Source: Salmonella enterica subsp. enterica serovar Choleraesuis
Lineage (GTDB): Bacteria > Pseudomonadota > Gammaproteobacteria > Enterobacterales > Enterobacteriaceae
Direction: 5' to 3'
NCBI GenBank assembly: GCA_022846635.1
Contig: AP025685.1
Coordinates: 1,240,001 to 1,304,000, forward strand
Length of the DNA: 64,000 nucleotides
Both the position numbers and the translations under genes were made by a program. The notes under the pieces were generated by a model that was given only the letters and a program-made list of their open reading frames with translations, did no database searches and was not told the DNA's origin. Numbering within the stretch: the first letter of the stretch is position 1; the number at the start of each line of letters is the position of its first letter. Shown piece by piece: positions 9,620 to 20,541 of the stretch.

Positions 9620-11419
9620 ATGACCGATTTAACCGCGCAGGAAGCCTTGCAGCCAGTATGGCAAACCCGAGATCATTTGGATGATCCGGTTATCGGCGAA
9701 CTGCGTAACCGTTTTGGCCCGGACGCATTTACCGTCCAGGCTACCCGCACCGGTATGCCGGTGGTTTGGGTAAAAAGAGAGCAACTACTGGAAGTTGGGG
9801 ATTTTCTCCAAAAACTCCCAAAACCTTACGTCATGCTATTCGACTTGCACGGGGTCGATGAGCGTCTGCGTACTTACCGCGAAGGCCTGCCTGCCGCGGA
9901 TTTTTCCGTTTTCTATCACCTGATCTCCATCGATCGCAACCGCGATATCATGCTGAAGGTGGCGCTTTCGGAAAACGATCTGAATGTCCCGAGCTTCATC
10001 AAACTGTTCCCAAATGCCAACTGGTATGAGCGTGAAACCTGGGAGATGTTCGGTATCACCTTTACCGGCCACCCGCATCTGACCCGTATTCTGATGCCGC
10101 CAACCTGGGAAGGTCACCCGCTGCGTAAAGACTACCCGGCGCGTGCGACTGAGTTTGACCCATTTGAGCTGACTAAACAGAAGCAAGACCTCGAGATGGA
10201 GGCGCTGACCTTTAAGCCCGAAGATTGGGGCATGCAGCGCAGCACCGATAACGAGGACTTTATGTTCCTCAACCTCGGCCCAAACCATCCGTCTTCTCAC
10301 GGTGCTTTCCGCATTATTCTGCAGCTGGACGGTGAAGAGATTGTCGACTGCGTTCCAGATATCGGTTACCACCACCGCGGCGCGGAAAAAATGGGGGAGC
10401 GCCAGTCCTGGCACAGCTATATCCCTTATACCGATCGTATCGAATATCTGGGCGGTTGCGTTAACGAGATGCCATATGTGCTGGCGGTTGAGAAGCTGGC
10501 GGGGATTGTGGTGCCGGATCGCGTTAACGTTATTCGCGTAATGCTCTCCGAGCTGTTCCGCATCAACAGCCATCTGCTGTACATCTCTACCTTTATCCAG
10601 GACGTGGGCGCGATGACGCCGGTCTTCTTCGCGTTTACTGACCGCCAGAAAGTCTATGACGTGGTAGAAGCTATCACCGGTTTCCGTATGCACCCGGCCT
10701 GGTTCCGAATCGGCGGCGTAGCGCATGACCTGCCGCGCGGCTGGGATCGCCTGCTGCGTGATTTCCTCGACTGGATGCCGAAACGCCTGGCCGAGTACGA
10801 AAAAGCGGCACTGCGCAACACCATTCTTAAAGGCCGTTCTGAAGGCGTTGCGGCCTACGGCGCTAAAGAAGCGCTGGCCTGGGGCACCACCGGTGCCGCT
10901 CTGCGCGCCACCGGTATCGGCTTCGACGTGCGTAAATGGCGTCCATATTCAGGCTACGAAAACTTTGATTTTGAAGTGCCAACCGGCGGCGGCGTAAGCG
11001 ACTGCTACACCCGTCTGATGCTCAAAGTTGAAGAGCTGCGTCAGAGCCTGCGCATTCTTGAGCAGTGCCTGAACAATATGCCGGAAGGGCCATTCAAGGC
11101 CGACCACCCGCTGACAACGCCGCCGCCAAAAGAGCGTACGTTGCAGCACATTGAGACCCTTATCACTCACTTCCTGCAGGTTTCCTGGGGCCCGGTCATG
11201 CCGGCCAACGAATCCTTCCAGATGGTAGAAGCGACTAAAGGGATTAACAGTTACTACCTGACCAGCGACGGCAGCACCATGAGCTACCGTACCCGCGTAC
11301 GTACCCCGAGTTATGCGCACTTGCAGCAGATTCCATCGGTTATTCGCGGCAGCCTGGTTTCAGACCTTATCGTCTATCTGGGTAGTATCGATTTCGTAAT
11401 GTCTGATGTGGATCGCTAA
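9620..11419 (+). CDS. nuoC: NADH-quinone oxidoreductase fused subunit C/D
   Basis: A 599-residue fusion: an N-terminal 30-kDa NuoC domain (about residues 1-190, with the [12 protein letters not shown] signature) joined to the 49-kDa NuoD domain (about 210-599), which with NuoB forms the quinone pocket. The fusion is typical of enterobacteria. The [11 protein letters not shown] and [11 protein letters not shown] motifs mark the quinone-binding loop and helix. The start is ATG 9620 with GGTGA seven bases upstream. The ATG at 9607, in-frame in E. coli (MVNN extension), is out of frame here because of one extra A, so the protein begins MTDLT. Confidence 0.97.
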   Translation: MTDLTAQEALQPVWQTRDHLDDPVIGELRNRFGPDAFTVQATRTGMPVVWVKREQLLEVGDFLQKLPKPYVMLFDLHGVDERLRTYREGLPAADFSVFYHLISIDRNRDIMLKVALSENDLNVPSFIKLFPNANWYERETWEMFGITFTGHPHLTRILMPPTWEGHPLRKDYPARATEFDPFELTKQKQDLEMEALTFKPEDWGMQRSTDNEDFMFLNLGPNHPSSHGAFRIILQLDGEEIVDCVPDIGYHHRGAEKMGERQSWHSYIPYTDRIEYLGGCVNEMPYVLAVEKLAGIVVPDRVNVIRVMLSELFRINSHLLYISTFIQDVGAMTPVFFAFTDRQKVYDVVEAITGFRMHPAWFRIGGVAHDLPRGWDRLLRDFLDWMPKRLAEYEKAALRNTILKGRSEGVAAYGAKEALAWGTTGAALRATGIGFDVRKWRPYSGYENFDFEVPTGGGVSDCYTRLMLKVEELRQSLRILEQCLNNMPEGPFKADHPLTTPPPKERTLQHIETLITHFLQVSWGPVMPANESFQMVEATKGINSYYLTSDGSTMSYRTRVRTPSYAHLQQIPSVIRGSLVSDLIVYLGSIDFVMSDVDR

Positions 11420-11421
11420 TT

Positions 11422-11922
11422 ATGCAAGAAAACCAACAACCACAGGCCGAGGCCTTTGAGCTGACTGCAGAAGAGCGTGAGGCGATCGAGCACGAGAAGC
11501 ACCACTACGAAGATCCGCGTGCCGCGTCGATCGAAGCGTTAAAGCTGGTGCAGAAAAACCGTGGCTGGGTACCGGATGGTGCGATCGTAGCGATCGCCGA
11601 TGTATTAGGGATCCCAGATAGCGACGTTGAAGGCGTTGCCACTTTTTATAGCCAGATCTTCCGCAAGCCGGTTGGCCGCCATGTCATTCGTTACTGCGAT
11701 AGCGTGGTTTGCCATATCACCGGTTATCAGGGCATTCAGTCGGCAATTGAAAAGCATCTGCAAATCAAGCCGGGTGAAACCACCTTTGACGGTCGTTTTA
11801 CTCTGCTGCCGACCTGTTGCCTTGGTAACTGTGACAAGGGGCCGACCATGATGATTGATGAGGATACTCACAGCCATCTGGAGCCGGAGGCGATTGCGGA
11901 ACTACTGGAGCAGTATAAATGA
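11422..11922 (+). CDS. nuoE: NADH-quinone oxidoreductase subunit E (N1a cluster)
   Basis: A 166-residue thioredoxin-fold subunit of the NADH-dehydrogenase module, binding the [2Fe-2S] cluster N1a. The ligands are C92, C97, C133 and C137 in the CDSVVC and CCLGNC motifs. It pairs with NuoF. Two bases separate it from nuoCD, and its last four bases overlap the nuoF start (ATGA), so translation of the E/F pair is coupled. Confidence 0.97.
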   Translation: MQENQQPQAEAFELTAEEREAIEHEKHHYEDPRAASIEALKLVQKNRGWVPDGAIVAIADVLGIPDSDVEGVATFYSQIFRKPVGRHVIRYCDSVVCHITGYQGIQSAIEKHLQIKPGETTFDGRFTLLPTCCLGNCDKGPTMMIDEDTHSHLEPEAIAELLEQYK

Positions 11923-13256
11923 AGACAATTATTCGTACTGCCGAGACTCACCCGCTAACCTGGCGACTGCGCGATGATAAGCAGCCAGTGTGGCTGGATG
12001 AGTATCGTAGCAAACAAGGCTACGAGGGGGCCAAAAAGGCGCTGACCGGTATGTCCCCTGACGAAGTGGTCAATCTGGTTAAAGACGCCGGTCTTAAAGG
12101 CCGCGGCGGCGCGGGCTTCTCCACGGGATTGAAGTGGAGCCTGATGCCAAAAGACGAGTCCATGAACCTGCGCTACGTACTGTGTAACGCAGATGAAATG
12201 GAGCCGGGCACCTATAAAGACCGACTGCTGATGGAGCAGGAGCCACACCTGCTTATCGAAGGCATGCTGATTGCCAGCTTTGCGCTGAAAGCGTATCGCG
12301 GTTACATCTTCCTGCGCGGTGAATATATCGAAGCGGCGGTGCATCTGCGCCGTGCTATTGAGGAGGCCAAAGCGGCAGGGCTGCTGGGTGAAAACATCCT
12401 CGGCACAGGCCATAACTTTGAGCTGTTTGTTCACACCGGTGCTGGTCGCTACATATGTGGTGAAGAGACTGCATTGATTAACTCGCTGGAAGGCCGCCGC
12501 GCCAACCCGCGCTCCAAGCCGCCATTCCCGGCTTCTGCCGGGGTCTGGGGTAAACCTACCTGCGTGAACAACGTAGAAACCCTGTGTAACGTGCCGGCTA
12601 TTCTGAATAACGGTGTTGAGTGGTATCAGGGCATTTCTGACAGCAAAGATGCAGGCACTAAGCTGATGGGCTTCTCTGGGCGGGTGAAAAATCCGGGCCT
12701 GTGGGAGCTGCCGTTTGGCATTACCGCGCGCGAAATTCTTGAAGATTACGCCGGTGGTATGCGCGATGGCCTGAAGTTTAAGGCATGGCAGCCGGGCGGA
12801 GCGGGTACCGACTTTTTGACCGAATCTCACCTCGATTTGCCGATGGATTTTGAAAGCATCGGTAAAGCCGGGAGCCGTCTGGGTACCGCGCTGGCGATGG
12901 CCGTCGACCATGAAATCAATATGGTGTCGCTGGTTCGCAATCTGGAAGAGTTTTTCGCCCGCGAGTCCTGCGGCTGGTGTACGCCGTGCCGCGATGGATT
13001 GCCGTGGAGTGTCAAACTGTTGCGCGCTCTTGAGCGTGGCGAAGGACAGCCGGGTGATATCGAAACTCTGGAGCAGCTGTGCCGCTTCCTGGGGCCGGGC
13101 AAAACCTTCTGCGCCCACGCGCCGGGTGCCGTAGAGCCGCTGCAAAGCGCCATCAAATATTTCCGCGACGAGTTTGAAGCAGGCATCAAGCAGGATGTTA
13201 ACAATCTGCACGCTATTAAAGGCATACAGCCAAACCTGCTGAAATCGCGCTGGTGA
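11919..13256 (+). CDS. nuoF: NADH-quinone oxidoreductase subunit F (FMN, N3 cluster)
   Basis: A 445-residue soluble subunit that oxidises NADH. The glycine-rich GRGGAGF loop (residues 61-67) belongs to the NADH/FMN site, and [14 protein letters not shown] (about 173-186) to FMN binding. The [4Fe-4S] cluster N3 is held by C351, C354, C357 and C398, the same numbers as in E. coli. The start overlaps the nuoE stop by four bases. A 122-bp gap follows before nuoG. Confidence 0.97.
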   Translation: MKTIIRTAETHPLTWRLRDDKQPVWLDEYRSKQGYEGAKKALTGMSPDEVVNLVKDAGLKGRGGAGFSTGLKWSLMPKDESMNLRYVLCNADEMEPGTYKDRLLMEQEPHLLIEGMLIASFALKAYRGYIFLRGEYIEAAVHLRRAIEEAKAAGLLGENILGTGHNFELFVHTGAGRYICGEETALINSLEGRRANPRSKPPFPASAGVWGKPTCVNNVETLCNVPAILNNGVEWYQGISDSKDAGTKLMGFSGRVKNPGLWELPFGITAREILEDYAGGMRDGLKFKAWQPGGAGTDFLTESHLDLPMDFESIGKAGSRLGTALAMAVDHEINMVSLVRNLEEFFARESCGWCTPCRDGLPWSVKLLRALERGEGQPGDIETLEQLCRFLGPGKTFCAHAPGAVEPLQSAIKYFRDEFEAGIKQDVNNLHAIKGIQPNLLKSRW

Positions 13257-13378
13257 TTTTTCCGCCCTTTGAGCAATGGGCGATGGACGTATACGCAACG
13301 GTCATTAAAGACCGGGACGTATAAAGAATTTTTGATTAATGCGCGGTTAACCCCGCGCTCATGGGAAGCATGCTGACT

Positions 13379-16105
13379 ATGGCTACGATTCATGTAGACG
13401 GCAAAGAATATGAGGTGAACGGGGCGGACAACCTGTTGCAGGCTTGTCTTTCCCTTGGCCTTGATATTCCTTACTTTTGCTGGCATCCGGCACTGGGAAG
13501 TGTGGGTGCATGCCGCCAGTGTGCGGTGAAGCAATATCAGAACGCAGAAGATACGCGCGGCCGCCTTGTGATGTCTTGTATGACCCCGGCATCCGATGGC
13601 ACTTTCATCTCTATTGATGACGCTGAAGCTAAAGATTTCCGCGAAAGCGTGGTGGAGTGGTTGATGACTAACCACCCTCATGACTGTCCGGTCTGTGAAG
13701 AGGGCGGTAACTGCCATCTTCAGGATATGACAGTGATGACCGGCCACAGCTTCCGCCGCTATCGCTTTACTAAGCGTACTCACCGCAATCAGGATTTGGG
13801 GCCGTTCATCTCTCACGAAATGAACCGCTGCATCGCCTGCTATCGCTGTGTTCGTTATTACAAAGATTACGCCGATGGCACCGATCTTGGTGTATACGGT
13901 GCGCATGACAACGTCTACTTCGGACGCGTAGAAGACGGCACCTTGCAGAGCGAGTTTTCCGGTAACCTGGTTGAAGTTTGCCCGACCGGGGTGTTTACCG
14001 ATAAAACTCACTCCGAGCGTTATAACCGTAAGTGGGATATGCAGTTTGCACCCAGCATCTGCCAGCAGTGCAGCATCGGCTGTAACATCAGCCCGGGTGA
14101 GCGCTATGGTGAGCTGCGTCGTATTGAAAACCGCTATAACGGCAGCGTTAACCACTATTTCCTGTGTGACCGCGGTCGCTTCGGTTACGGCTATGTCAAT
14201 CGCAAAGACCGTCCGCGCCAGCCGGTGCAGCGTCGCGGTGACGACTTTATCTCCGTCAATGCTGAGCAGGCGATGCAGCAGGCTGCGGACATTCTGCGCC
14301 AGTCGAAGAAAGTTATCGGGATTGGCTCTTCGCGCGCCAGCGTTGAGAGTAACTTTGCGCTGCGGGATTTAGTCGGCGCGGAGAATTTCTATACCGGTAA
14401 CGGTGCCGGTGAGCAGGCTCGTCTGGATCTGATGGTGAGCATCCTGCGCGATAGCGGTATCTATACCCCTTCGCTGCGTGAAATTGAATCTTACGATGCG
14501 GTTCTGGTTCTGGGTGAAGACATTACACAGACCGGCGCACGCGTCGCGCTGTCGGTGCGTCAGGCCGTTAAGGGTAAAGCTCGTGAAATGGCTGCGGCGC
14601 AGAAAGTTGCCGATTGGCAGATTGCGGCCATCCTCAACATTGGCCAGCACGCTAAGCACCCGCTTTTTGTGACCAACGTCGATAACACCCGCATGGATGA
14701 TATCGCGGCGTGGACATACCGCGCTCCGGTAGAAGACCAGGCGCGCCTGGGCTTTGCTATCGCACATGCCCTGGATAATGGCGCTCCGGCGGTAGGCGAT
14801 TTGCCTGCTGAGCTGCAAAACAAGGTCGATATTATTGTTTCAGCGCTTTCCGGTGCTAAAAAACCGCTAATTATCTCCGGCACCAACGCCGGGAGCGACG
14901 CCATGATTCAGGCCGCAGCCAACGTGGCTAAGGCCTTGAAGGGGCGTGGCTCTGACGTGGGTATCACTCTGGTTGCCCGTGCGGTTAACAGCGTCGGCCT
15001 GGGGATGATGAGCGGCGGTACGCTGGATGCGGCGCTCGATGAGCTGGAAAGCGGCTCCGCCGATGCGGTTATCGTGCTGGAAAACGATCTGCACCGCCAC
15101 GCCTCTGCGGCTCGGGTTGATGCGGCGCTGAGTAAAGCTCCGCTGGTAATGGTTATCGACCATCAACACACTGCCATTATGGATAAGGCGCACCTGGTGC
15201 TGCCGGCGGCGAGCTTCGCTGAAAGCGACGGTACGGTTATCAATAATGAAGGGCGCGCACAGCGTTTCTTCCAGGTTTATGACCCGGCCTACTATCACGA
15301 TGATTACGTCATGCTGGAAAGCTGGCGCTGGTTGCACTCGCTGAAGAGCACGCTGGCCAGCCGCCAGGTGGACTGGACTCAGCTCGATCACGCCATTGAT
15401 GATTGCATTAAGGCGTTACCGCAGCTGGCAGGTATCAAAGACGCTGCGCCGGATGCCAGCTTCCGTATTCGCGGTCAGAAACTGGCTCGTGAGCCGCATC
15501 GTTACAGCGGTCGTACCGCTATGCGCGCCAATATCAGCGTGCATGAGCCGCGTCAGCCGCAGGATAAAGACACCATGTTCGCCTTCTCGATGGAAGGTAA
15601 CAACCAGCCAGACGCACCGCGTTCGCAAATTCCATTTGCCTGGGCTCCGGGCTGGAACTCCCCGCAGGCGTGGAATAAGTTCCAGGACGAAGTGGGCGGC
15701 AAGCTGCGCCACGGTGATCCGGGCGTGCGTCTGTTCGACGGGCAGGGGAGTGGCCTTGGCTACTTTACCGATGTGCCGGCGGCTTTCCGCGCAACCGAAG
15801 GTCAGTGGCAGGTGGCGCCGTACTACCACTTGTTTGGCAGCGACGAGATGTCTCAGCGCTCGCCGGTCTTCCAGCAGCGTATGCCGCAGGCCAGTCTGCG
15901 TCTTAACCCGAGCGATGCCGCAAAGCTTGGCATCAACGCGGGTTCTCAGGTCAGCTTCACCTGGCAGGGGCATACCGTAAGCCTGCCGCTGGTGCTGTCT
16001 GAAGGGCTGACGCCGGGTCAGGTCGGTCTGCCGATGGGCATGCCGGGCATCGCGCCGGTGCTGGCGGGAGCGCATTTGGATAACTTGCAGGAGGCAGCGC
16101 AATGA
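13379..16105 (+). CDS. nuoG: NADH-quinone oxidoreductase subunit G
   Basis: The largest peripheral subunit, 908 residues from ATG 13379, the E. coli length. Fe-S ligands in order: plant-type [2Fe-2S] N1b (the first 70 residues, with GACRQC), the [14 protein letters not shown] set for N4/N5 near residue 100, two further CxxCxxC groups (CIACYRC and CPTG), and the CQQCSIGCN motif of the extra bacterial N7 cluster near residue 228. The rest is a molybdopterin-oxidoreductase-like fold without the cofactor. In-frame ATGs at 13361 and 13370 are less likely because GGGAAG (13363-13368) is correctly spaced for 13379. The last four bases overlap nuoH. Confidence 0.95.
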   Translation: MATIHVDGKEYEVNGADNLLQACLSLGLDIPYFCWHPALGSVGACRQCAVKQYQNAEDTRGRLVMSCMTPASDGTFISIDDAEAKDFRESVVEWLMTNHPHDCPVCEEGGNCHLQDMTVMTGHSFRRYRFTKRTHRNQDLGPFISHEMNRCIACYRCVRYYKDYADGTDLGVYGAHDNVYFGRVEDGTLQSEFSGNLVEVCPTGVFTDKTHSERYNRKWDMQFAPSICQQCSIGCNISPGERYGELRRIENRYNGSVNHYFLCDRGRFGYGYVNRKDRPRQPVQRRGDDFISVNAEQAMQQAADILRQSKKVIGIGSSRASVESNFALRDLVGAENFYTGNGAGEQARLDLMVSILRDSGIYTPSLREIESYDAVLVLGEDITQTGARVALSVRQAVKGKAREMAAAQKVADWQIAAILNIGQHAKHPLFVTNVDNTRMDDIAAWTYRAPVEDQARLGFAIAHALDNGAPAVGDLPAELQNKVDIIVSALSGAKKPLIISGTNAGSDAMIQAAANVAKALKGRGSDVGITLVARAVNSVGLGMMSGGTLDAALDELESGSADAVIVLENDLHRHASAARVDAALSKAPLVMVIDHQHTAIMDKAHLVLPAASFAESDGTVINNEGRAQRFFQVYDPAYYHDDYVMLESWRWLHSLKSTLASRQVDWTQLDHAIDDCIKALPQLAGIKDAAPDASFRIRGQKLAREPHRYSGRTAMRANISVHEPRQPQDKDTMFAFSMEGNNQPDAPRSQIPFAWAPGWNSPQAWNKFQDEVGGKLRHGDPGVRLFDGQGSGLGYFTDVPAAFRATEGQWQVAPYYHLFGSDEMSQRSPVFQQRMPQASLRLNPSDAAKLGINAGSQVSFTWQGHTVSLPLVLSEGLTPGQVGLPMGMPGIAPVLAGAHLDNLQEAAQ

Positions 16106-17079
16106 GCTGGTTAACACCAGAGGTGATTGAAATACTCCTGAGCATCGTTAAGGCAGTGGTCATCCTGCTTGTAGTGGTGACTTGCGGTGCCTTCATGAGC
16201 TTCGGCGAACGTCGTCTGCTGGGCCTGTTCCAGAACCGTTACGGGCCTAACCGCGTCGGCTGGGGGGGATCTCTCCAGCTGGTTGCCGATATGATCAAAA
16301 TGTTCTTCAAAGAGGACTGGATCCCGCGTTTTTCTGACCGGGTCATCTTTACTCTGGCACCGGTAATCGCCTTTACCTCGCTGCTGCTGGCCTTTGCAAT
16401 TGTGCCGGTGAGTCCGAGCTGGGTGGTTGCCGACCTGAACATCGGCATTCTGTTCTTCCTGATGATGGCAGGTCTGGCGGTATACGCCGTACTGTTCGCC
16501 GGCTGGTCGAGTAACAACAAATACTCGCTGCTGGGGGCGATGCGCGCATCGGCTCAGACTCTGAGTTATGAAGTGTTCCTGGGGCTGGCGCTAATGGGCG
16601 TTGTGGCTCAGGCCGGTTCATTCAACATGACCGATATCGTTAATAACCAGGCGCATTTGTGGAACGTCGTTCCTCAGTTCTTCGGCTTCCTGACCTTTGC
16701 GATAGCGGGCGTCGCGGTGTGTCACCGCCACCCGTTTGACCAGCCGGAAGCGGAGCAGGAACTGGCCGATGGTTATCACATCGAATATTCCGGCATGAAG
16801 TTCGGTCTGTTCTTCGTGGGTGAATATATCGGTATCGTCACCGTATCAGCGCTTATCGTGACGCTGTTCTTTGGTGGCTGGAATGGCCCATGGTTACCAC
16901 CATTCATCTGGTTTGCGCTGAAAACCGCATTCTTCATGATGATGTTCATTTTGATTCGCGCCTCGTTACCGCGTCCGCGTTATGACCAGGTGATGTCTTT
17001 CGGCTGGAAAGTGTGCCTGCCGCTGACGCTTATCAACTTGCTGGTGACCGCTGCGGTCATTCTTTTCCAGGCACCATAA
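16102..17079 (+). CDS. nuoH: NADH-quinone oxidoreductase subunit H
   Basis: A 325-residue polytopic inner-membrane subunit (eight predicted helices) that links the peripheral arm to the membrane arm and lines the quinone chamber. The conserved [19 protein letters not shown] loop after helix 1 and the acidic [15 protein letters not shown] loop (about residues 214-228) belong to the E-channel and quinone entry. It overlaps nuoG by four bases and precedes nuoI by 14 bp. Length equals E. coli NuoH. Confidence 0.97.
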   Translation: MSWLTPEVIEILLSIVKAVVILLVVVTCGAFMSFGERRLLGLFQNRYGPNRVGWGGSLQLVADMIKMFFKEDWIPRFSDRVIFTLAPVIAFTSLLLAFAIVPVSPSWVVADLNIGILFFLMMAGLAVYAVLFAGWSSNNKYSLLGAMRASAQTLSYEVFLGLALMGVVAQAGSFNMTDIVNNQAHLWNVVPQFFGFLTFAIAGVAVCHRHPFDQPEAEQELADGYHIEYSGMKFGLFFVGEYIGIVTVSALIVTLFFGGWNGPWLPPFIWFALKTAFFMMMFILIRASLPRPRYDQVMSFGWKVCLPLTLINLLVTAAVILFQAP

Positions 17080-17093
17080 GGGGTGAATAAACC

Positions 17094-17636
17094 ATGACAT
17101 TGAAAGAGTTAGTGGTTGGTTTCGGCACCCAGGTACGCAGTATCTGGATGATAGGCATGCATGCCTTCGCTAAGCGCGAAACCCAGATGTATCCGGAAGA
17201 GCCGGTATATCTGCCGCCACGTTATCGCGGACGTATTGTCCTGACCCGCGACCCGGACGGCGAAGAGCGCTGTGTTGCCTGCAACCTGTGCGCAGTTGCC
17301 TGCCCGGTAGGCTGTATCTCTCTGCAAAAAGCCGAGATGAAAGACGGTCGCTGGTATCCGGAATTTTTCCGCATCAACTTCTCACGCTGCATCTTCTGCG
17401 GTCTGTGTGAAGAGGCGTGCCCGACCACGGCGATTCAGCTGACCCCGGATTTCGAAATGGGTGAGTTTAAGCGTCAGGATCTGGTGTATGAGAAAGAGGA
17501 CCTGCTGATCTCCGGGCCTGGTAAATATCCGGAATATAACTTCTACCGGATGGCGGGCATGGCAATCGACGGGAAAGATAAGGGCGAGGCGGAAAACGAG
17601 GCCAAACCTATCGACGTCAAAGGCCTGTTGCCATAA
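17094..17636 (+). CDS. nuoI: NADH-quinone oxidoreductase subunit I (N6a/N6b)
   Basis: A 180-residue ferredoxin-like subunit relaying electrons through two [4Fe-4S] clusters, N6a and N6b, toward N2. Ligands form two CxxCxxCxxxC sets at C60, C63, C66, C70 and C99, C102, C105, C109. An amphipathic N-terminal helix attaches it to the membrane. The C-terminus is acidic. It has the same length as the E. coli protein and is followed 10 bp later by nuoJ. Confidence 0.97.
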   Translation: MTLKELVVGFGTQVRSIWMIGMHAFAKRETQMYPEEPVYLPPRYRGRIVLTRDPDGEERCVACNLCAVACPVGCISLQKAEMKDGRWYPEFFRINFSRCIFCGLCEEACPTTAIQLTPDFEMGEFKRQDLVYEKEDLLISGPGKYPEYNFYRMAGMAIDGKDKGEAENEAKPIDVKGLLP

Positions 17637-17646
17637 GGAGCCGGGA

Positions 17647-18201
17647 ATGGAATTCGCTTTTTATATCTGTGCCATTGTTGCCGTGCTAACCACCCTGCGG
17701 GTTATCACGCACACCAACCCGGTACATGCGCTGCTTTACCTTATCGTATCGCTGCTGGCTATCTCTGGGGTGTTTTTCTCGCTCGGCGCTTACTTCGCCG
17801 GTGCGCTGGAAATCATCGTATATGCCGGGGCCATCATGGTGCTGTTCGTGTTTGTGGTGATGATGCTGAACCTTGGCAACACCGTTATCGAACAGGAACG
17901 TAACTGGCTGAAACCTTCGGTCTGGATTGGTCCGGGCCTGGTTTCAGCGGTGCTGCTGGCGGTGGTGATTTACGCCATCCTGCAGGTTAACGATCAGGGC
18001 ATCGATGGTAATGCTATCGACGCGAAACAGGTCGGCATCGCGCTGTTTGGCCCTTACGTTCTGGCCGTTGAGCTGGCATCGATGCTGCTGCTGGCGGGCC
18101 TGGTGGTGGCGTTTCATATTGGCCGCGAAGACCGCCAGGGCGACCTGCTGTCTAACCGCGCCGGTGATAGCGCGAAAAGAAAAACGGAGGAGCACGCATG
18201 A
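17647..18201 (+). CDS. nuoJ: NADH-quinone oxidoreductase subunit J
   Basis: A 184-residue inner-membrane subunit with five hydrophobic helices and a charged cytoplasmic tail. The conserved [20 protein letters not shown] helix (about residues 55-75) contains the pi-bulge that couples quinone chemistry to proton transfer. It overlaps nuoK by four bases. Confidence 0.96.
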   Translation: MEFAFYICAIVAVLTTLRVITHTNPVHALLYLIVSLLAISGVFFSLGAYFAGALEIIVYAGAIMVLFVFVVMMLNLGNTVIEQERNWLKPSVWIGPGLVSAVLLAVVIYAILQVNDQGIDGNAIDAKQVGIALFGPYVLAVELASMLLLAGLVVAFHIGREDRQGDLLSNRAGDSAKRKTEEHA

Positions 18202-18500
18202 TCCCGTTACAACATGGACTGATTCTGGCCGCCGTGCTGTTTACCCTCGGCTTAACGGGTCTCATCATCCGTCGCAACCTGCTTTTCATGCTGATTAGCC
18301 TGGAGATTATGATCAACGCCGCGGCGCTGGCGCTGATTGTTAGCGGAAGCTACTGGGGCCAGGCCGATGGTCAGGTGATGTATATCCTGGCGATAAGCCT
18401 TGCGGCTGCGGAAGCCAGTATTGGCCTGGCGCTGCTGTTGCAGCTCCATCGTCGCCGCCAGAATCTGAATATCGATTCAGTAAGTGAGATGCGTGGATGA
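18198..18500 (+). CDS. nuoK: NADH-quinone oxidoreductase subunit K
   Basis: A 100-residue three-helix inner-membrane subunit related to MrpC. The two membrane glutamates required for proton translocation are at E36 and E72, as in E. coli. Four-base overlaps on both sides (nuoJ and nuoL) imply translational coupling. Confidence 0.97.
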   Translation: MIPLQHGLILAAVLFTLGLTGLIIRRNLLFMLISLEIMINAAALALIVSGSYWGQADGQVMYILAISLAAAEASIGLALLLQLHRRRQNLNIDSVSEMRG

Positions 18501-20335
18501 ATCTTCTCTGGTTAACTATATTTCTGCCATTGATTGGCTTTCTGCTGCTGGCTTTCTCCCGCGGGCGCTGGTCTGAAAACCTGTCGGCGACTATCGGCGT
18601 TGGTTCGATTGGTCTGGCGGCGGTCGTCACCGCGTTTGCTGGGGTTGAGTTTTTAGGCGGCTCGCGCCAGCCCTTTACTCAGCCGCTGTGGACGTGGATG
18701 GCGGTGGGCGATTTTAATATCGGCTTCAACCTGGTGCTGGACGGCCTGTCGCTGACAATGCTGTCGGTTGTTACCGGCGTTGGCTTCCTTATCCATATGT
18801 TCGCGTCATGGTATATGCGGGGAGAAGAGGGCTACTCACGCTTTTTCGCCTATACCAACCTGTTTATCGCCAGCATGGTGATTCTGGTTCTGGCGGATAA
18901 CCTGCTGCTGATGTATCTCGGCTGGGAAGGGGTAGGGCTGTGTTCGTATCTGCTGATTGGTTTCTACTATACCGATCCGAAAAACGGTGCTGCGGCTATC
19001 AAAGCTTTCGTGGTAACCCGCGTTGGTGACGTTTTCCTCGCTTTTGCGCTGTTCATTCTCTACAACGAGCTGGGCACGCTGAACTTCCGCGAGATGGTTG
19101 AGCTGGCACCAGAGCATTTTGCCAACGGCAACACTATGTTGCAGTGGGCAACGCTGATGCTGCTGGGCGGTGCGGTTGGTAAATCGGCACAGCTGCCATT
19201 GCAGACCTGGCTTGCAGATGCGATGGCGGGCCCTACGCCGGTCTCCGCGCTTATTCACGCCGCAACCATGGTCACCGCAGGTGTCTACCTGATTGCCCGT
19301 ACCCACGGTCTGTTCCTGATGACGCCGGAAGTGCTGCATCTGGTCGGCATCGTTGGGGCTATCACGCTGGTTCTGGCAGGCTTCGCCGCGCTGGTGCAGA
19401 CAGATATCAAGCGCGTACTGGCTTACTCAACCATGAGTCAGATTGGCTACATGTTCCTGGCGCTGGGTGTTCAGGCCTGGGACGCGGCTATCTTCCATCT
19501 GATGACCCACGCGTTCTTTAAAGCGTTGCTGTTCCTGGCATCTGGCTCAGTTATCCTGGCCTGCCACCACGAGCAAAACATCTTTAAGATGGGCGGTCTG
19601 CGTAAGACTATCCCGCTGACCTACGCCTGCTTCCTGGTTGGTGGCGCGGCGCTGGCTGCTCTGCCGGTTATCACCGCAGGTTTCTACAGTAAAGATGAGA
19701 TCCTCTGGGGGGCTGCGGCCGGTGGTCATAACGTACTGATGCTGGCAGGTCTGGCCGGGGCGTTCCTGACTTCTATCTATACCTTCAGAATGATTTTCAT
19801 CGTGTTCCATGGCAAAGAGCAGATCCAGGCTCATGCGCCGCGCGGTATCACCCATCATCTGCCGCTGGTTATCCTGCTTATCCTGTCGACTTTTGTCGGG
19901 GCGCTGATTACGCCTCCGCTGGCGGGCGTCTTGCCGGAAAATACTTTCGGTCACGACGGCAAAATGGCGCTGGAAATTACCTCGGGAGTCGTTGCGATTG
20001 TCGGCATCCTTATCGCCGCATGGCTGTGGCTGGGCCAGCGTACTCTGGTGACCGCCGTGTCCCGCAGTGCGCTGGGCCGTGTGCTGACCACCTGGTGGTA
20101 CAACGCCTGGGGCTTCGACTGGCTGTATGACAAGGTATTCGTCAAACCTTATCTGGGCATCGCATGGCTGTTGAAACGCGATCCGCTAAATGCCCTGATG
20201 AACATTCCGGCAATTATTTCGCGCTTTGCGGGCAAAGGCCTGGTGATGAGCGAAAACGGTCAGTTGCGTTGGTATGTGGGTTCGATGGGTATCGGTGCCG
20301 TCGTGGTGCTGGCGCTGCTGCTGGTACTGCGTTAA
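18497..20335 (+). CDS. nuoL: NADH-quinone oxidoreductase subunit L (antiporter-like)
   Basis: A 612-residue antiporter-like subunit at the tip of the membrane arm. It has about 14 core helices plus the C-terminal amphipathic lateral helix and anchor that span NuoM and NuoN. The proton-path residues E144 and K229 (GGAVGKS) are present at E. coli numbers. It overlaps nuoK by four bases, and the 206-bp gap that follows is the longest inside the operon. Confidence 0.97.
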   Translation: MNLLWLTIFLPLIGFLLLAFSRGRWSENLSATIGVGSIGLAAVVTAFAGVEFLGGSRQPFTQPLWTWMAVGDFNIGFNLVLDGLSLTMLSVVTGVGFLIHMFASWYMRGEEGYSRFFAYTNLFIASMVILVLADNLLLMYLGWEGVGLCSYLLIGFYYTDPKNGAAAIKAFVVTRVGDVFLAFALFILYNELGTLNFREMVELAPEHFANGNTMLQWATLMLLGGAVGKSAQLPLQTWLADAMAGPTPVSALIHAATMVTAGVYLIARTHGLFLMTPEVLHLVGIVGAITLVLAGFAALVQTDIKRVLAYSTMSQIGYMFLALGVQAWDAAIFHLMTHAFFKALLFLASGSVILACHHEQNIFKMGGLRKTIPLTYACFLVGGAALAALPVITAGFYSKDEILWGAAAGGHNVLMLAGLAGAFLTSIYTFRMIFIVFHGKEQIQAHAPRGITHHLPLVILLILSTFVGALITPPLAGVLPENTFGHDGKMALEITSGVVAIVGILIAAWLWLGQRTLVTAVSRSALGRVLTTWWYNAWGFDWLYDKVFVKPYLGIAWLLKRDPLNALMNIPAIISRFAGKGLVMSENGQLRWYVGSMGIGAVVVLALLLVLR

Positions 20336-20541
20336 GGATTTTGGGGAGAGAATGACTCTCCCCATGAGTAATATTTTGCGGGTTTCCTGTTCGTGCGGCG
20401 TTATCGGCGAAAACAGTTTGCAGACGGCTAGCGCATAGCAACCAGAGCGTACTCAGGTACGCGAGGATTGTGAGCACTGCCCGAATGCGAAATGGTGAGT
20501 GAGATAGCCGCCTGACAAATTAATAAGGAAGAATTATTGCC
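20336..20541 (+). repeat. Structured intergenic element between nuoL and nuoM
   Basis: The 206-bp spacer starts with a hairpin GGGGAGAG-aatga-CTCTCCCC (20343-20363, no T tract) and continues with a GC-rich stretch that includes the palindrome GCGTAC-TCAG-GTACGC (about 20448-20463) and a GGATTGTGAGCACTGCCC-type tail. The style resembles dispersed palindromic repeats in enterobacterial operons. I cannot confirm copy number from one window. It may tune nuoM expression or mRNA stability. Confidence 0.45.

Noticed and set aside
11955..13298. 447-residue open frame on the - strand across nuoF, and similar long antisense frames over nuoG (12827-14155), nuoCD (9836-10726), yfbS/hxpA (1763-2515), gyrA (55290-56324) and nrdA (50677-51480)
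   Set aside because: All are antisense to highly conserved genes, lack ribosome-binding sites and show no recognisable domains. They arise from codon bias of the sense genes.
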